21,953 bases of DNA from Lachnospiraceae bacterium UBA4316 (GTDB lineage Bacteria; Bacillota; Clostridia; Lachnospirales; Lachnospiraceae), in the NCBI GenBank assembly GCA_002394535.1, contig DGUG01000016.1, positions 1 through 21,953 on the forward strand, in the 5' to 3' direction. Positions 15,679 to 21,953 of this stretch are shown piece after piece. The position numbers and the translations under genes are program-made. Each line of letters opens with the position of its first letter. Within the stretch, counting starts at the first letter, position 1. Under the pieces are notes generated by a model, which searched no databases, was not told the origin of the DNA, and saw only the letters and a program-made list of their open reading frames with translations.

Positions 15679-18207
15679 TTATCTGTAAACTGTTATAGTG
15701 TATGCTTTTATAGTGCCATTTTGAGCTTTGCAGCCGACGTACAGCGTGTTCTCGCCGGGCTGTATCGGGTAAGTTCCGACTCCCCCGACTGAGGATGACG
15801 AACAAACCGCCGTAGCTTTGATTTCAACAGTCTCCTGTCCGGGGTCGACCGTTACGGTGTATTTGTCTGTCACCCCTGAAAATGCGGGTTTAAGCTCGCC
15901 TCCGCTTATTGAAAGTGAGGCAAGATATGTATTCGGATTAGAATCCGAAACAGGCTTTGCGCACAATGTCTCAGGCATATTTCTGTAATACGGTATCCTG
16001 AACTTAAGTACCTCGTCATCGCCGAGATATGCCAACTGGAGTCTCGAGCTCTCCGATGAAGCCGCTTGAATATTCGACATATACTGGTGTGAATACAGGG
16101 TGTTCTCCCGGTTCACAACATTAAATTTCTGAAAGTAAAGCGTGTTCTGGCCCTTGGAGACATATTTTTCTGCCAAATACTTTCCGCCTCCGTATATAGA
16201 TCTTGCCCTCGTATTCCATGGACGCAGGTAGTCATCATCCGATCCCGTAGCATATATCAGGCCATTGATTGTGGCGCTTCTTCCGCTATATGCATATGCC
16301 CCGATATTGAAGAAATTAAAGTATCCTTCATGTCCCGCAACCTTTCCGCTACAGCTCTGGCTGTTTCCCTTTATACCCATTTCCTGAAGGGCGCGCCCTG
16401 CAAGAAGATATGGAGATACGCCTGTAGCTTCTCCTACCTCCCTGAACTTCTCCGCGTAATTAAACGTTGTTCCGTCTGTATCCGTAACCTCCCCGCTCAT
16501 AAACGTTCCCGTCAGCATCTTGGAAACACTTGCAGTCGTCTGGGTATCGGAAAAGTCGAGCTTTTCAAACATATATATCCCGCTCTCGTTCAGGAAGTTT
16601 CTTGGGTCCATATAGTATGCAATAAGCTCGGGTGAAGCCGAAGCCCAGCTTCCGCCGTCAAACGTATACCACTGGTTTGTAGCCTGATTGTAGGCCTGTG
16701 GCGCAGTTGACTTCCATGAAGCGATTGAGTTCTTGGAGACAAGATTTTTACCTACCGATGATTCCGCAGTAAGCGCACTTTGCCATTCAAGACCTGTATC
16801 TACAGCTTCAAACTTCCACTTTGGGTGCTTTGCGTGAAGAGCGCGAAGTGAGTTCTTGTATCCATCCGGATACTCCGCGATTGATTTTTCAAATTCCTCA
16901 TCTCCGAGCGGTGCAACATTCTCTTCTGACTCGGCAAGGGTTACCAGATCCGATCTGACATATCCTTCGCGTTCACTCCCTAAATACGAAAAAGACACCT
17001 GATACCAGGTGTAATTGTCACTTCCGGATGTTTCTTTGTTAACGGTAAGCGGATGCCCCGATGAGAGCTGGCAGACTATGCTTCCCTCGACCGGTGCCTG
17101 CCTGACTCTGACTCCCACTCCTTTGATGGAAGCCTGCCCCGTGGCAGGTCCGGTATCCGCACCTCCCGAATCCGAGACAGTCTTGCCCGTTGTCTGCGCA
17201 GTCGTTGTCGTGGTTCCCGAAGAATCACTGCTCACAATAGTTTGAGTTGTCTGGGTGACTTCCTTGACTTCTTTGGTCACCGTAACGTAATCTCTTGCTA
17301 TATATCCGCTGACAGTTTTGCCATCAACGGTTGCCTCAATCTTTATCCACTCTCTGTCAGGTGCCTTTTCTACTCCGAGTAGTTTTAGTCCCGATCCTGT
17401 GCTGACCGTCCCGATTATTTCTCCCGTTGTGCCGGCAACGCTTCTGATCCTGACATTCGTTCCTTTCACAACACCGGCTCCCGGCTCAACCGTCTTGACT
17501 ACACCCGGGGTGGCCGTACCTGCCGTTGTAGCAGATTGTGCAATTACATTTGTTTGTGCTGTCGTTGCCGTCGTACTTGCCGAAGCAGTCTTGTTTATAA
17601 GATCGCTCCGTACAAAACCGGTCTGATCACCTTTCCTTACCTGATACCACACCTGCCCATCACTTGCTTTTCCTTCCGCAAGTATATTGACAACGTCGCC
17701 GGTATTAAGATAGGTAACTACTCCGGAATTAAGAGTTGCATTCTTGCGCATCCTTACATAAGTACCCTTAACCGTTCCTGATCCAACTGCGGACGAAACT
17801 GCTGTTTGTGCTGTTGTCGTACCCGTCTGCGCAGTTGTTGGTGCGGCTTTTGTATTAGCAGATGAATTGGCCTGTGAATTCTTCACAAGCAAATCACTAA
17901 CCGTCATTGACTTCTTCGTTTTGGAAACAAGATCTGATCTGATATATCCTACGGATGTTCCAACAGCAATCCTGTACCATGTATTGCCGTCCTTTCCCTT
18001 TTCCTCCGAGAGGATTGCGACTTCGTCGCCCGAAGATACACAGAACGAAACGGCCGACTGGGCTGTGGCGGCGGACCTTACGAATCCGCTCCTTGCTTTG
18101 ACCGTTCCGGTAGATACGGTTGCGCTATAGGTTTGTATCGGGGAAAGCGTCGCAATACCCTGTGTTATGAGTATTGCGACCATTCCCATAATGATACGGC
18201 GTTTCAT
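15679..18207 (-). CDS. Secreted cell-wall hydrolase with four SH3b domains and a glucosaminidase domain
   Basis: An 842-residue secreted protein likely to cleave peptidoglycan glycan strands (endo-beta-N-acetylglucosaminidase, LytG/LytB-like). Signal peptide about 1-29. Four bacterial SH3 domains lie at about 33-95, 143-205, 245-308 and 358-423; the first, second and fourth end in YIRSDL or VRSDL. They are joined by Thr/Ala/Ser linkers with TTAQT repeats. Next comes a conserved lead region (AYYMDPRNFLNESGIYMFE, 529-547). The catalytic domain (about 560-745) has the candidate acid Glu609 in GRALQEMG, plus GYFNFFNIGAY and RARSIYGGGKYLAEKY. A C-terminal cadherin-like beta domain (about 760-842; LSISGGELKPAFS) ends the protein. 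The ATG at 18205-18207 gives a normal signal peptide; an in-frame TTG 66 bases upstream lies in the leader hairpin and is rejected. A strong promoter precedes it, and it heads the array. Confidence 0.9.
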   Translation of the reverse strand: MKRRIIMGMVAILITQGIATLSPIQTYSATVSTGTVKARSGFVRSAATAQSAVSFCVSSGDEVAILSEEKGKDGNTWYRIAVGTSVGYIRSDLVSKTKKSMTVSDLLVKNSQANSSANTKAAPTTAQTGTTTAQTAVSSAVGSGTVKGTYVRMRKNATLNSGVVTYLNTGDVVNILAEGKASDGQVWYQVRKGDQTGFVRSDLINKTASASTTATTAQTNVIAQSATTAGTATPGVVKTVEPGAGVVKGTNVRIRSVAGTTGEIIGTVSTGSGLKLLGVEKAPDREWIKIEATVDGKTVSGYIARDYVTVTKEVKEVTQTTQTIVSSDSSGTTTTTAQTTGKTVSDSGGADTGPATGQASIKGVGVRVRQAPVEGSIVCQLSSGHPLTVNKETSGSDNYTWYQVSFSYLGSEREGYVRSDLVTLAESEENVAPLGDEEFEKSIAEYPDGYKNSLRALHAKHPKWKFEAVDTGLEWQSALTAESSVGKNLVSKNSIASWKSTAPQAYNQATNQWYTFDGGSWASASPELIAYYMDPRNFLNESGIYMFEKLDFSDTQTTASVSKMLTGTFMSGEVTDTDGTTFNYAEKFREVGEATGVSPYLLAGRALQEMGIKGNSQSCSGKVAGHEGYFNFFNIGAYAYSGRSATINGLIYATGSDDDYLRPWNTRARSIYGGGKYLAEKYVSKGQNTLYFQKFNVVNRENTLYSHQYMSNIQAASSESSRLQLAYLGDDEVLKFRIPYYRNMPETLCAKPVSDSNPNTYLASLSISGGELKPAFSGVTDKYTVTVDPGQETVEIKATAVCSSSSVGGVGTYPIQPGENTLYVGCKAQNGTIKAYTITVYR

Positions 18208-18256
18208 AATATACCTATCCCCTTTAAGTATATCATTTCCCTTATTAACCGCGAAA

Positions 18257-18273
18257 TTGACTCCCCTAGTCAA
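18257..18273. repeat. Inverted repeat in the leader of the nine-gene array
   Basis: TTGACT, 5 bases (CCCCT), AGTCAA: a perfect 6-bp inverted repeat. It begins about 13 bases after the predicted start site of the strong promoter and about 50 bases before the hydrolase ATG. It could act as an operator or as a small RNA hairpin near the 5' end. I recognise no regulator with this site. Confidence 0.5.
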
Positions 18274-18292
18274 CTCCGTCTACTCGATTATT

Positions 18293-18321
18293 ATAATACA
18301 ATCACTTTTAATTTATGTCAA
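18293..18321 (-). promoter_or_regulatory. Strong sigma-A promoter of the nine-gene array
   Basis: On the minus strand a perfect -35 TTGACA (18316-18321), a 17-base AT-rich spacer and a -10 TATTAT (18293-18298, 5 of 6 matches). The predicted start is near 18286, giving a leader of about 80 bases. No CIRCE or recognisable CtsR site (GGTCAAA repeats) overlaps it. It is the best promoter upstream of clpC in this window. Confidence 0.8.
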
Positions 18322-18419
18322 CTATTATTGAGTTTTTTTTCTCTATTTTCATAAATTTCTCTTCTTTACAATTATCTTATGATAAAATGATGGAAATCAC
18401 TCATACTCAGGAGATACAA

Positions 18420-20054
18420 ATGCGAAAAAATCATTACTATACTATAATCATTACCGCTGTTGCTATTCTGAGCACTTCCATGCTTGCAGGATGTGCAGAT
18501 AACAAACAGGTTGACACTGCCAATACGAATCCTGAAACCGCCCTGTCCACCGAGGCAGAGGATTCATCGGACAAAGAGGAGGCAGATGTCGGGCAAATCG
18601 ACAAGAAAGACTGGACAGGTTTAAACGAATCGGAGATGGTTCCCGCTGATATATATGATGCCGCTTCCGAAGAAGTGTTTACAGCCATGTCGGAGTGGGC
18701 TTATACATTTTCAAGCGGTGCAGGCGGATGGTCGACAGAGCTTGCCATTGACCCGGACGGTTCATTTCACGGAGAGTTTTATGACGGCGATATGGGTTCA
18801 ACCGGCCCGGGTTATGAAAACGGTACTGTATACATTTGTAATTTCAGCGGTCACCTGGATAAAAATGTCCGGATGGCCGGACCTCTTATATATTCACTGT
18901 CTATAGCGGACATTAAATATGAATATGAGCCCGGTACCGAAGAGATAATAGACAATGTTTTGTACAAATACTCTACTCCCTATGGACTTGAAGGACTCGA
19001 AGGCAAAGAGACTTCACTTGTATTTATGGATGCCGGAGCGGTAACGTCTGCCATAAATGAAGAGGAGATGATGTGGCTGTCTCCCACTCACTTCGGATCT
19101 TACGTCGGTGAAGGATGGGATTACGTCGAGGATACGCCTGATGAACTCCCCTTTGCCGCGATAATCAATACCGTGGACAATTACGCATTTTTCTCCAGCA
19201 ATATTTCGGACCGTAACCAGACCTTTCTTGTTAATAAGTGTAAGCTTCCGGGTCTTAAAAACACAGTATCCGAACTTAATGATGACGGAACTTACCGGTT
19301 CGCGGACGAGAGCATTGACGGAAAATTCAAGGTGATCAATGCCTGCTTTGAAGTCAGCGAATCCTACAACCTGTACAACGATGCAGAATCCTTCGTCAAC
19401 GAGTGCCTTGGCAAATTATACGGAAATCACGGTTATAACCCGGAAGACGTACACGTAACGTCTCCGGATAATGCTCCTGCTACGCTGTATGACAAGGTTG
19501 CCCTTTGCGGTCATCAATCGGGATACGCGGTATTTTACCCCAAAGGCGGAGACAACCTTAGGGGGGAAGGGAGATTTGTATTAAACGAATCAAACTCAAA
19601 CGGAAAAACCTATGCATATGCATACATAGTCGAAACCGACGAGGATTACGGCCTTAACGGAAACAACCCGCCTGTCCCCGACTCTTCATTCGGAAGCTTT
19701 TATCTGTCATCACTTACCCTTACGGGAAAATCGGATACCCTCTCCTCCGCCGGTGAAGGCAAAAGTGCCGTAAAGTGTATAAACTGCTATATGAAAGCTC
19801 CCGGAAAAGACAGTGTTATGGCTAAAGAGGTGAGCCCGGATGAGAATTACCGCGAATATAAACTTGCCGCCGGTCAGTACACACCTTTTTACGTACAGTA
19901 CCCGCCAGACGGCTTCCATAAGTTCATGTATACAAATGGTATGGCAGAGTACATAAACAGGCAAGGTGAGGGCGAGGAAAACTCTGCCATTATGTGCCTG
20001 TACCTAAATGCAGACAATGAGGTGGTTTACGGTTATGAGGAATACACACCGTAA
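18420..20054 (+). CDS. Lipoprotein of unknown function
   Basis: A 544-residue predicted lipoprotein. It has a signal peptide with a basic start (MRKNHYY), a hydrophobic core and the lipobox LAGC with the lipid-bearing Cys at residue 25, so it should be anchored to the outer face of the membrane. A low-complexity acidic linker follows (about 28-65, rich in Asp, Glu, Ser, Thr), a common tether in Gram-positive lipoproteins. The rest is rich in aromatic and Gly/Asp residues, reads as mostly beta, and matches no family I recognise. The start is set by AGGAG six bases from ATG 18420; an in-frame ATG at 18315 would bury the signal peptide and is rejected. It is divergent from the hydrolase operon. 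I see a TATGAT at 18378-18383 but no matching -35. It is single: the next gene converges on it. Confidence 0.88.
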   Translation: MRKNHYYTIIITAVAILSTSMLAGCADNKQVDTANTNPETALSTEAEDSSDKEEADVGQIDKKDWTGLNESEMVPADIYDAASEEVFTAMSEWAYTFSSGAGGWSTELAIDPDGSFHGEFYDGDMGSTGPGYENGTVYICNFSGHLDKNVRMAGPLIYSLSIADIKYEYEPGTEEIIDNVLYKYSTPYGLEGLEGKETSLVFMDAGAVTSAINEEEMMWLSPTHFGSYVGEGWDYVEDTPDELPFAAIINTVDNYAFFSSNISDRNQTFLVNKCKLPGLKNTVSELNDDGTYRFADESIDGKFKVINACFEVSESYNLYNDAESFVNECLGKLYGNHGYNPEDVHVTSPDNAPATLYDKVALCGHQSGYAVFYPKGGDNLRGEGRFVLNESNSNGKTYAYAYIVETDEDYGLNGNNPPVPDSSFGSFYLSSLTLTGKSDTLSSAGEGKSAVKCINCYMKAPGKDSVMAKEVSPDENYREYKLAAGQYTPFYVQYPPDGFHKFMYTNGMAEYINRQGEGEENSAIMCLYLNADNEVVYGYEEYTP

Positions 20055-20161
20055 ATATGGTACTGAAAGTTTTCTATTATTTCAAATGCCGCGGCTCTCA
20101 ATGAATTATGGATGGACGACCTAATTATGAAGAAAACCTGCTCAATCATGATAGTTCCCTA
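20055..20161. other. Convergent intergenic gap
   Basis: The 107 bases between the lipoprotein stop and the facing DUF697 gene's stop hold no clear terminator hairpin. There is a direct repeat of AATTATG (20104-20110 and 20123-20129) and a self-complementary GCCGCGGC. Nothing else is recognisable. Confidence 0.5.
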
Positions 20162-21046
20162 CTAGGCTTTGCTGAACATATTCCTGACGGGCTCTTTAAT
20201 CTTCTCATTCATGCCCTGCTTCATTATGTTCTTAAGGATGCTCAGTGCCTCGGCATATGATTTTCTGCGCAGCTCTTTCCTCGTCAGGGAAACGTCGGCA
20301 TTGAGAAGGTAGTTTTTGGCAATCGTCGCCATTCGCAATGTGGTAAGTGCATTTACCGCACCCTGTGTTGCTGATGCCGCTACAATGCCAAGGGCTTTTC
20401 CCAATGCTCCTTCGGTTGCCATCGGGATTAATTCTTCAATATTCATCTCTTCGAGATTTCCGGCTATAAGAGTAATGGACAGCACTCTGATATACAGCCT
20501 GAACACCTGTGCATTGTTAGGTCTGAACCCGCATATCTCGGTTATCCTCTTTATCAGATTGAAATTTGCGGATGCCATCCCGAGCATGTCATAGACCGAA
20601 TTTTGTGAGATTGCGGTAATAATAAATATTTTTTTGGCTGTATCATACATTTCACGATTGAGTTCCGGAGTGATCTTCCTGTCAAAAAATTCTATGAGCT
20701 TATCGTCCGTTTCATCTTCAAGTCGCAAAAATCCCTTTACCTGCTCCTGCTCTTCCTCGGTCAGCTGCACGTTTTCCAACAGGTTATTTGCAAGTCTCCT
20801 GCACCACTTCTGCCGCGCCTTGCCATCTGCCTCGTGAAGCTTCTCCAGAGAAAAAATCGGTGCAAAGAACACACCGACAAGAGGATAAACAATGCCGCCA
20901 AGTACAACGATTGCAATCAATACATAAAATGCAATCTCAACAGCTATGTGAACTGACCCGAGCTTTTCTCCGATCTCAATAGCATTGCTTGCAATCGACA
21001 TTGCCGCAACAATAATCAATGAAACAAACAGTATTATATTCCACAT
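20162..21046 (-). CDS. DUF697/YcjF-like membrane protein
   Basis: A 294-residue protein with two N-terminal membrane helices (about 3-23 and 33-66), a charged helical middle (about 70-135), and a C-terminal region resembling DUF697 (about 138-260). Motifs include KIFIITAISQNSVYDMLGM, LIKRITEICGFRPN and an Ala/Gly-rich helix GALGKALGIVAASATQGAV. DUF697 proteins occur with stress and envelope genes, but their biochemical role is not known, so I assign none. It starts 2 bases after the DUF308 gene's stop, with a weak AGAAGAGAAG ribosome site inside that gene's last codons, so the two are almost certainly translated together. No terminator is visible at its 3' end. The family call is from motif memory and is fairly likely but unverified. 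Confidence 0.8.
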   Translation of the reverse strand: MWNIILFVSLIIVAAMSIASNAIEIGEKLGSVHIAVEIAFYVLIAIVVLGGIVYPLVGVFFAPIFSLEKLHEADGKARQKWCRRLANNLLENVQLTEEEQEQVKGFLRLEDETDDKLIEFFDRKITPELNREMYDTAKKIFIITAISQNSVYDMLGMASANFNLIKRITEICGFRPNNAQVFRLYIRVLSITLIAGNLEEMNIEELIPMATEGALGKALGIVAASATQGAVNALTTLRMATIAKNYLLNADVSLTRKELRRKSYAEALSILKNIMKQGMNEKIKEPVRNMFSKA

Positions 21047-21048
21047 AT

Positions 21049-21534
21049 TTAATCTTCTCTTCTTCGTATAAACGTTTCAGCTATCATCTCAAGTCCCAGA
21101 ATCCGTATATGAAACACAAAATGCCCGAATGGATCGAGCATCAGCATTGCTGAAAAAATGATAGTAAGTACTATGCTCACCGCACCTACAAATCTGAACT
21201 TACGCGTCCTGTAAAAATCATTTATTTCTTCGGCAACGTCATTTAATGATAACACTGCCCATACTATACTGAGGATCGCTATCGCCTGGCCGGTCTCAAG
21301 TAACAGGATTACCCCCAGTACACCTCTTACCACGGCATCCCCGAGGCTTATGGTTGACTCCGGGAACCTAAGTTCCATAAAAATATTCACAACCGAATAC
21401 AGTATAAGAGCTACCCCGACTATATGAGGCGCGTATTCGGCGATCCTGTCCGGAAACAGGATCAACACTATACCCAGTGCTACGAAAACATATACCTGCT
21501 TATCTTTTTTCAGATTGGAAATTAATGATCTCAT
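21049..21534 (-). CDS. DUF308/HdeD-like small membrane protein
   Basis: A 161-residue very hydrophobic protein with about five to six membrane helices: YVFVALGIVLILFP at about 15-28, IVGVALILYSVVNIFMEL at about 38-55, GVLGVILLLETGQAIAILSIVWAV at about 70-93, and the last pair from about 113 to 150. The repeated pattern of helix pairs with Gly and a short DRIAEY-like connector is typical of DUF308 (HdeD-type) proteins. Their name comes from acid resistance in enterobacteria, but no function can be transferred here. The ribosome site AAGGGG lies 4 bases from the ATG. The start overlaps the end of a small ORF upstream by 35 bases, and the DUF697 gene follows after 2 bases. Confidence 0.85.
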   Translation of the reverse strand: MRSLISNLKKDKQVYVFVALGIVLILFPDRIAEYAPHIVGVALILYSVVNIFMELRFPESTISLGDAVVRGVLGVILLLETGQAIAILSIVWAVLSLNDVAEEINDFYRTRKFRFVGAVSIVLTIIFSAMLMLDPFGHFVFHIRILGLEMIAETFIRRRED

Positions 21535-21712
21535 CCAGCCCCTTCTTCATATAACCTGGCTCCATCCCAGGCTTGTTCTTTGTGTGCCTGACTATATTGT
21601 TCAGCTTATCCGTGTTGTCGTCCGTAACGTTCTCGTCTTTACTGTCGTTTATGTACCTGAGCAGATTTTGAAGGCGTTTTCCCTTTCGGAAAATATCAGC
21701 AGGGGAAGACAA
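21500..21712 (-). CDS. Possible small hypothetical protein (70 residues, TTG start)
   Basis: A 70-codon hydrophilic reading frame upstream of, and overlapping by 35 bases, the DUF308 gene. It is rich in Lys, Asp and Asn (for example RYINDSKDENV and KKGLDEIINFQSEKR), with codon choice like the neighbouring genes, which favours coding over a shadow. No family is recognised. There is no ATG before residue 49; the listed start is a TTG with a poor ribosome site. The frame is open about 14 codons further upstream to a TAA near 21754, so the true start, or a truncated or frameshifted N-terminus, is unresolved. The overlap would allow coupled translation of the membrane-protein pair. Confidence 0.4.
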   Translation of the reverse strand: MSSPADIFRKGKRLQNLLRYINDSKDENVTDDNTDKLNNIVRHTKNKPGMEPGYMKKGLDEIINFQSEKR

Positions 21713-21723
21713 GCACTCTCTTC

Positions 21724-21767
21724 TTTCCTGCTTCGTATTGTAAATGATTGGAATTTAAAGCAGGAAA
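21724..21767. repeat. 10-bp inverted repeat, 24-base spacer
   Basis: TTTCCTGCTT (21724-21733) and AAGCAGGAAA (21758-21767) are exact reverse complements. They lie just upstream of the possible small gene, so they could be an operator pair or a leader hairpin for the DUF308-DUF697 genes. They share the AAGCAG core with the hairpin at 21867-21899. Confidence 0.6.
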
Positions 21768-21866
21768 TTTCTGATGTTGAAACTGCAAGAATTGCATACA
21801 AGAAGCGGCAGGCCGCAAAGAAAAATCTGCTTTGAAACGATAATAGCATTAACCGATGGGTTTTTC

Positions 21867-21899
21867 AAGCAGAAAAGACACATCCGTTCTTTTCTGCTT
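21867..21899. terminator. 12-bp stem-loop, possible terminator
   Basis: AAGCAGAAAAGA and TCTTTTCTGCTT are perfect reverse complements with a 9-base loop. The stem is strong, but neither side has a clear T run (TAT on the plus side; GAAAAACCC on the minus side), so terminator is only one reading. It stands between the membrane-gene group and whatever lies beyond the window edge. Confidence 0.45.
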
Positions 21900-21953
21900 T
21901 ATCGATTTCTCCGGACACATATGAAGCTCGAAACTCCATGTTGATCTCCCGAA

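Noticed and set aside
20108..20260. 50-codon plus-strand frame starting MDGRPNYEENLLNHD after the lipoprotein gene
   Set aside because: The first residues look gene-like, but about two thirds of it is antisense to the DUF697 gene's end and there is no ribosome site.
21515..21835. 106-codon plus-strand frame whose last third (from about 21716) reads like a helical protein end with AYKKRQAAKKNLL
   Set aside because: Its first two thirds are antisense to the better-looking small minus-strand ORF. The end could be a gene remnant, but there is no start or ribosome site for it alone.
21849..21953. Possible end of a minus-strand gene entering from beyond the window (frames ending at 21849 or 21865)
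   Set aside because: Two minus-strand frames and one plus-strand frame are all open to the edge, and the perfect stem-loop inside makes them look alike, so no choice can be defended.

Overview
The window looks like chromosome of a low-to-mid GC Bacillota, most probably a Lachnospiraceae-type clostridium. Three things point there: a CIRCE element in front of clpB, the neighbourhood clpC - small conserved protein - radA, and the single-chain (about 1260 residue) form of PurL. Strong AGGAGG-type ribosome sites and TTGACA/TATAAT-like promoters agree. This placement is by gene style and memory of the families, not by a database search. I see no rRNA, tRNA, CRISPR array, insertion sequence or prophage gene.

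Region 1 (1-773) holds the first 206 codons of clpB on the minus strand and its control region. An extended -10 promoter has its -35 inside a CIRCE operator, and a second perfect palindrome covers the -10 and likely start site.

Region 2 (774-18207) is one tightly packed minus-strand array of nine genes. In order of transcription they are: an SH3b/glucosaminidase cell-wall hydrolase; a membrane protein with an extremely acidic cytoplasmic tail; clpC; a 136-residue conserved protein of unknown function; radA; purL; a membrane EAL phosphodiesterase with a degenerate GGDEF domain; queH; argS. Gaps are 3-43 bases, or an overlap, except for 95 bases after clpC that hold a possible internal promoter. 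A consensus-like sigma-A promoter precedes the first gene. The usual ctsR-mcsA-mcsB genes are not next to clpC; the two envelope genes sit there instead. The array mixes cell-wall remodelling, protein quality control, DNA repair, purine synthesis, c-di-GMP turnover and tRNA modification or charging.

Region 3 (18208-20161) has a divergent intergenic region and a plus-strand lipoprotein of unknown function, followed by a short convergent gap.

Region 4 (20162-21953) has two small membrane-protein genes on the minus strand (DUF308/HdeD-like, then DUF697/YcjF-like). A probable small upstream ORF overlaps the first of them. The window then ends in about 240 bases rich in inverted repeats built on AAGCAG/CTGCTT, where I cannot assign a gene with confidence.
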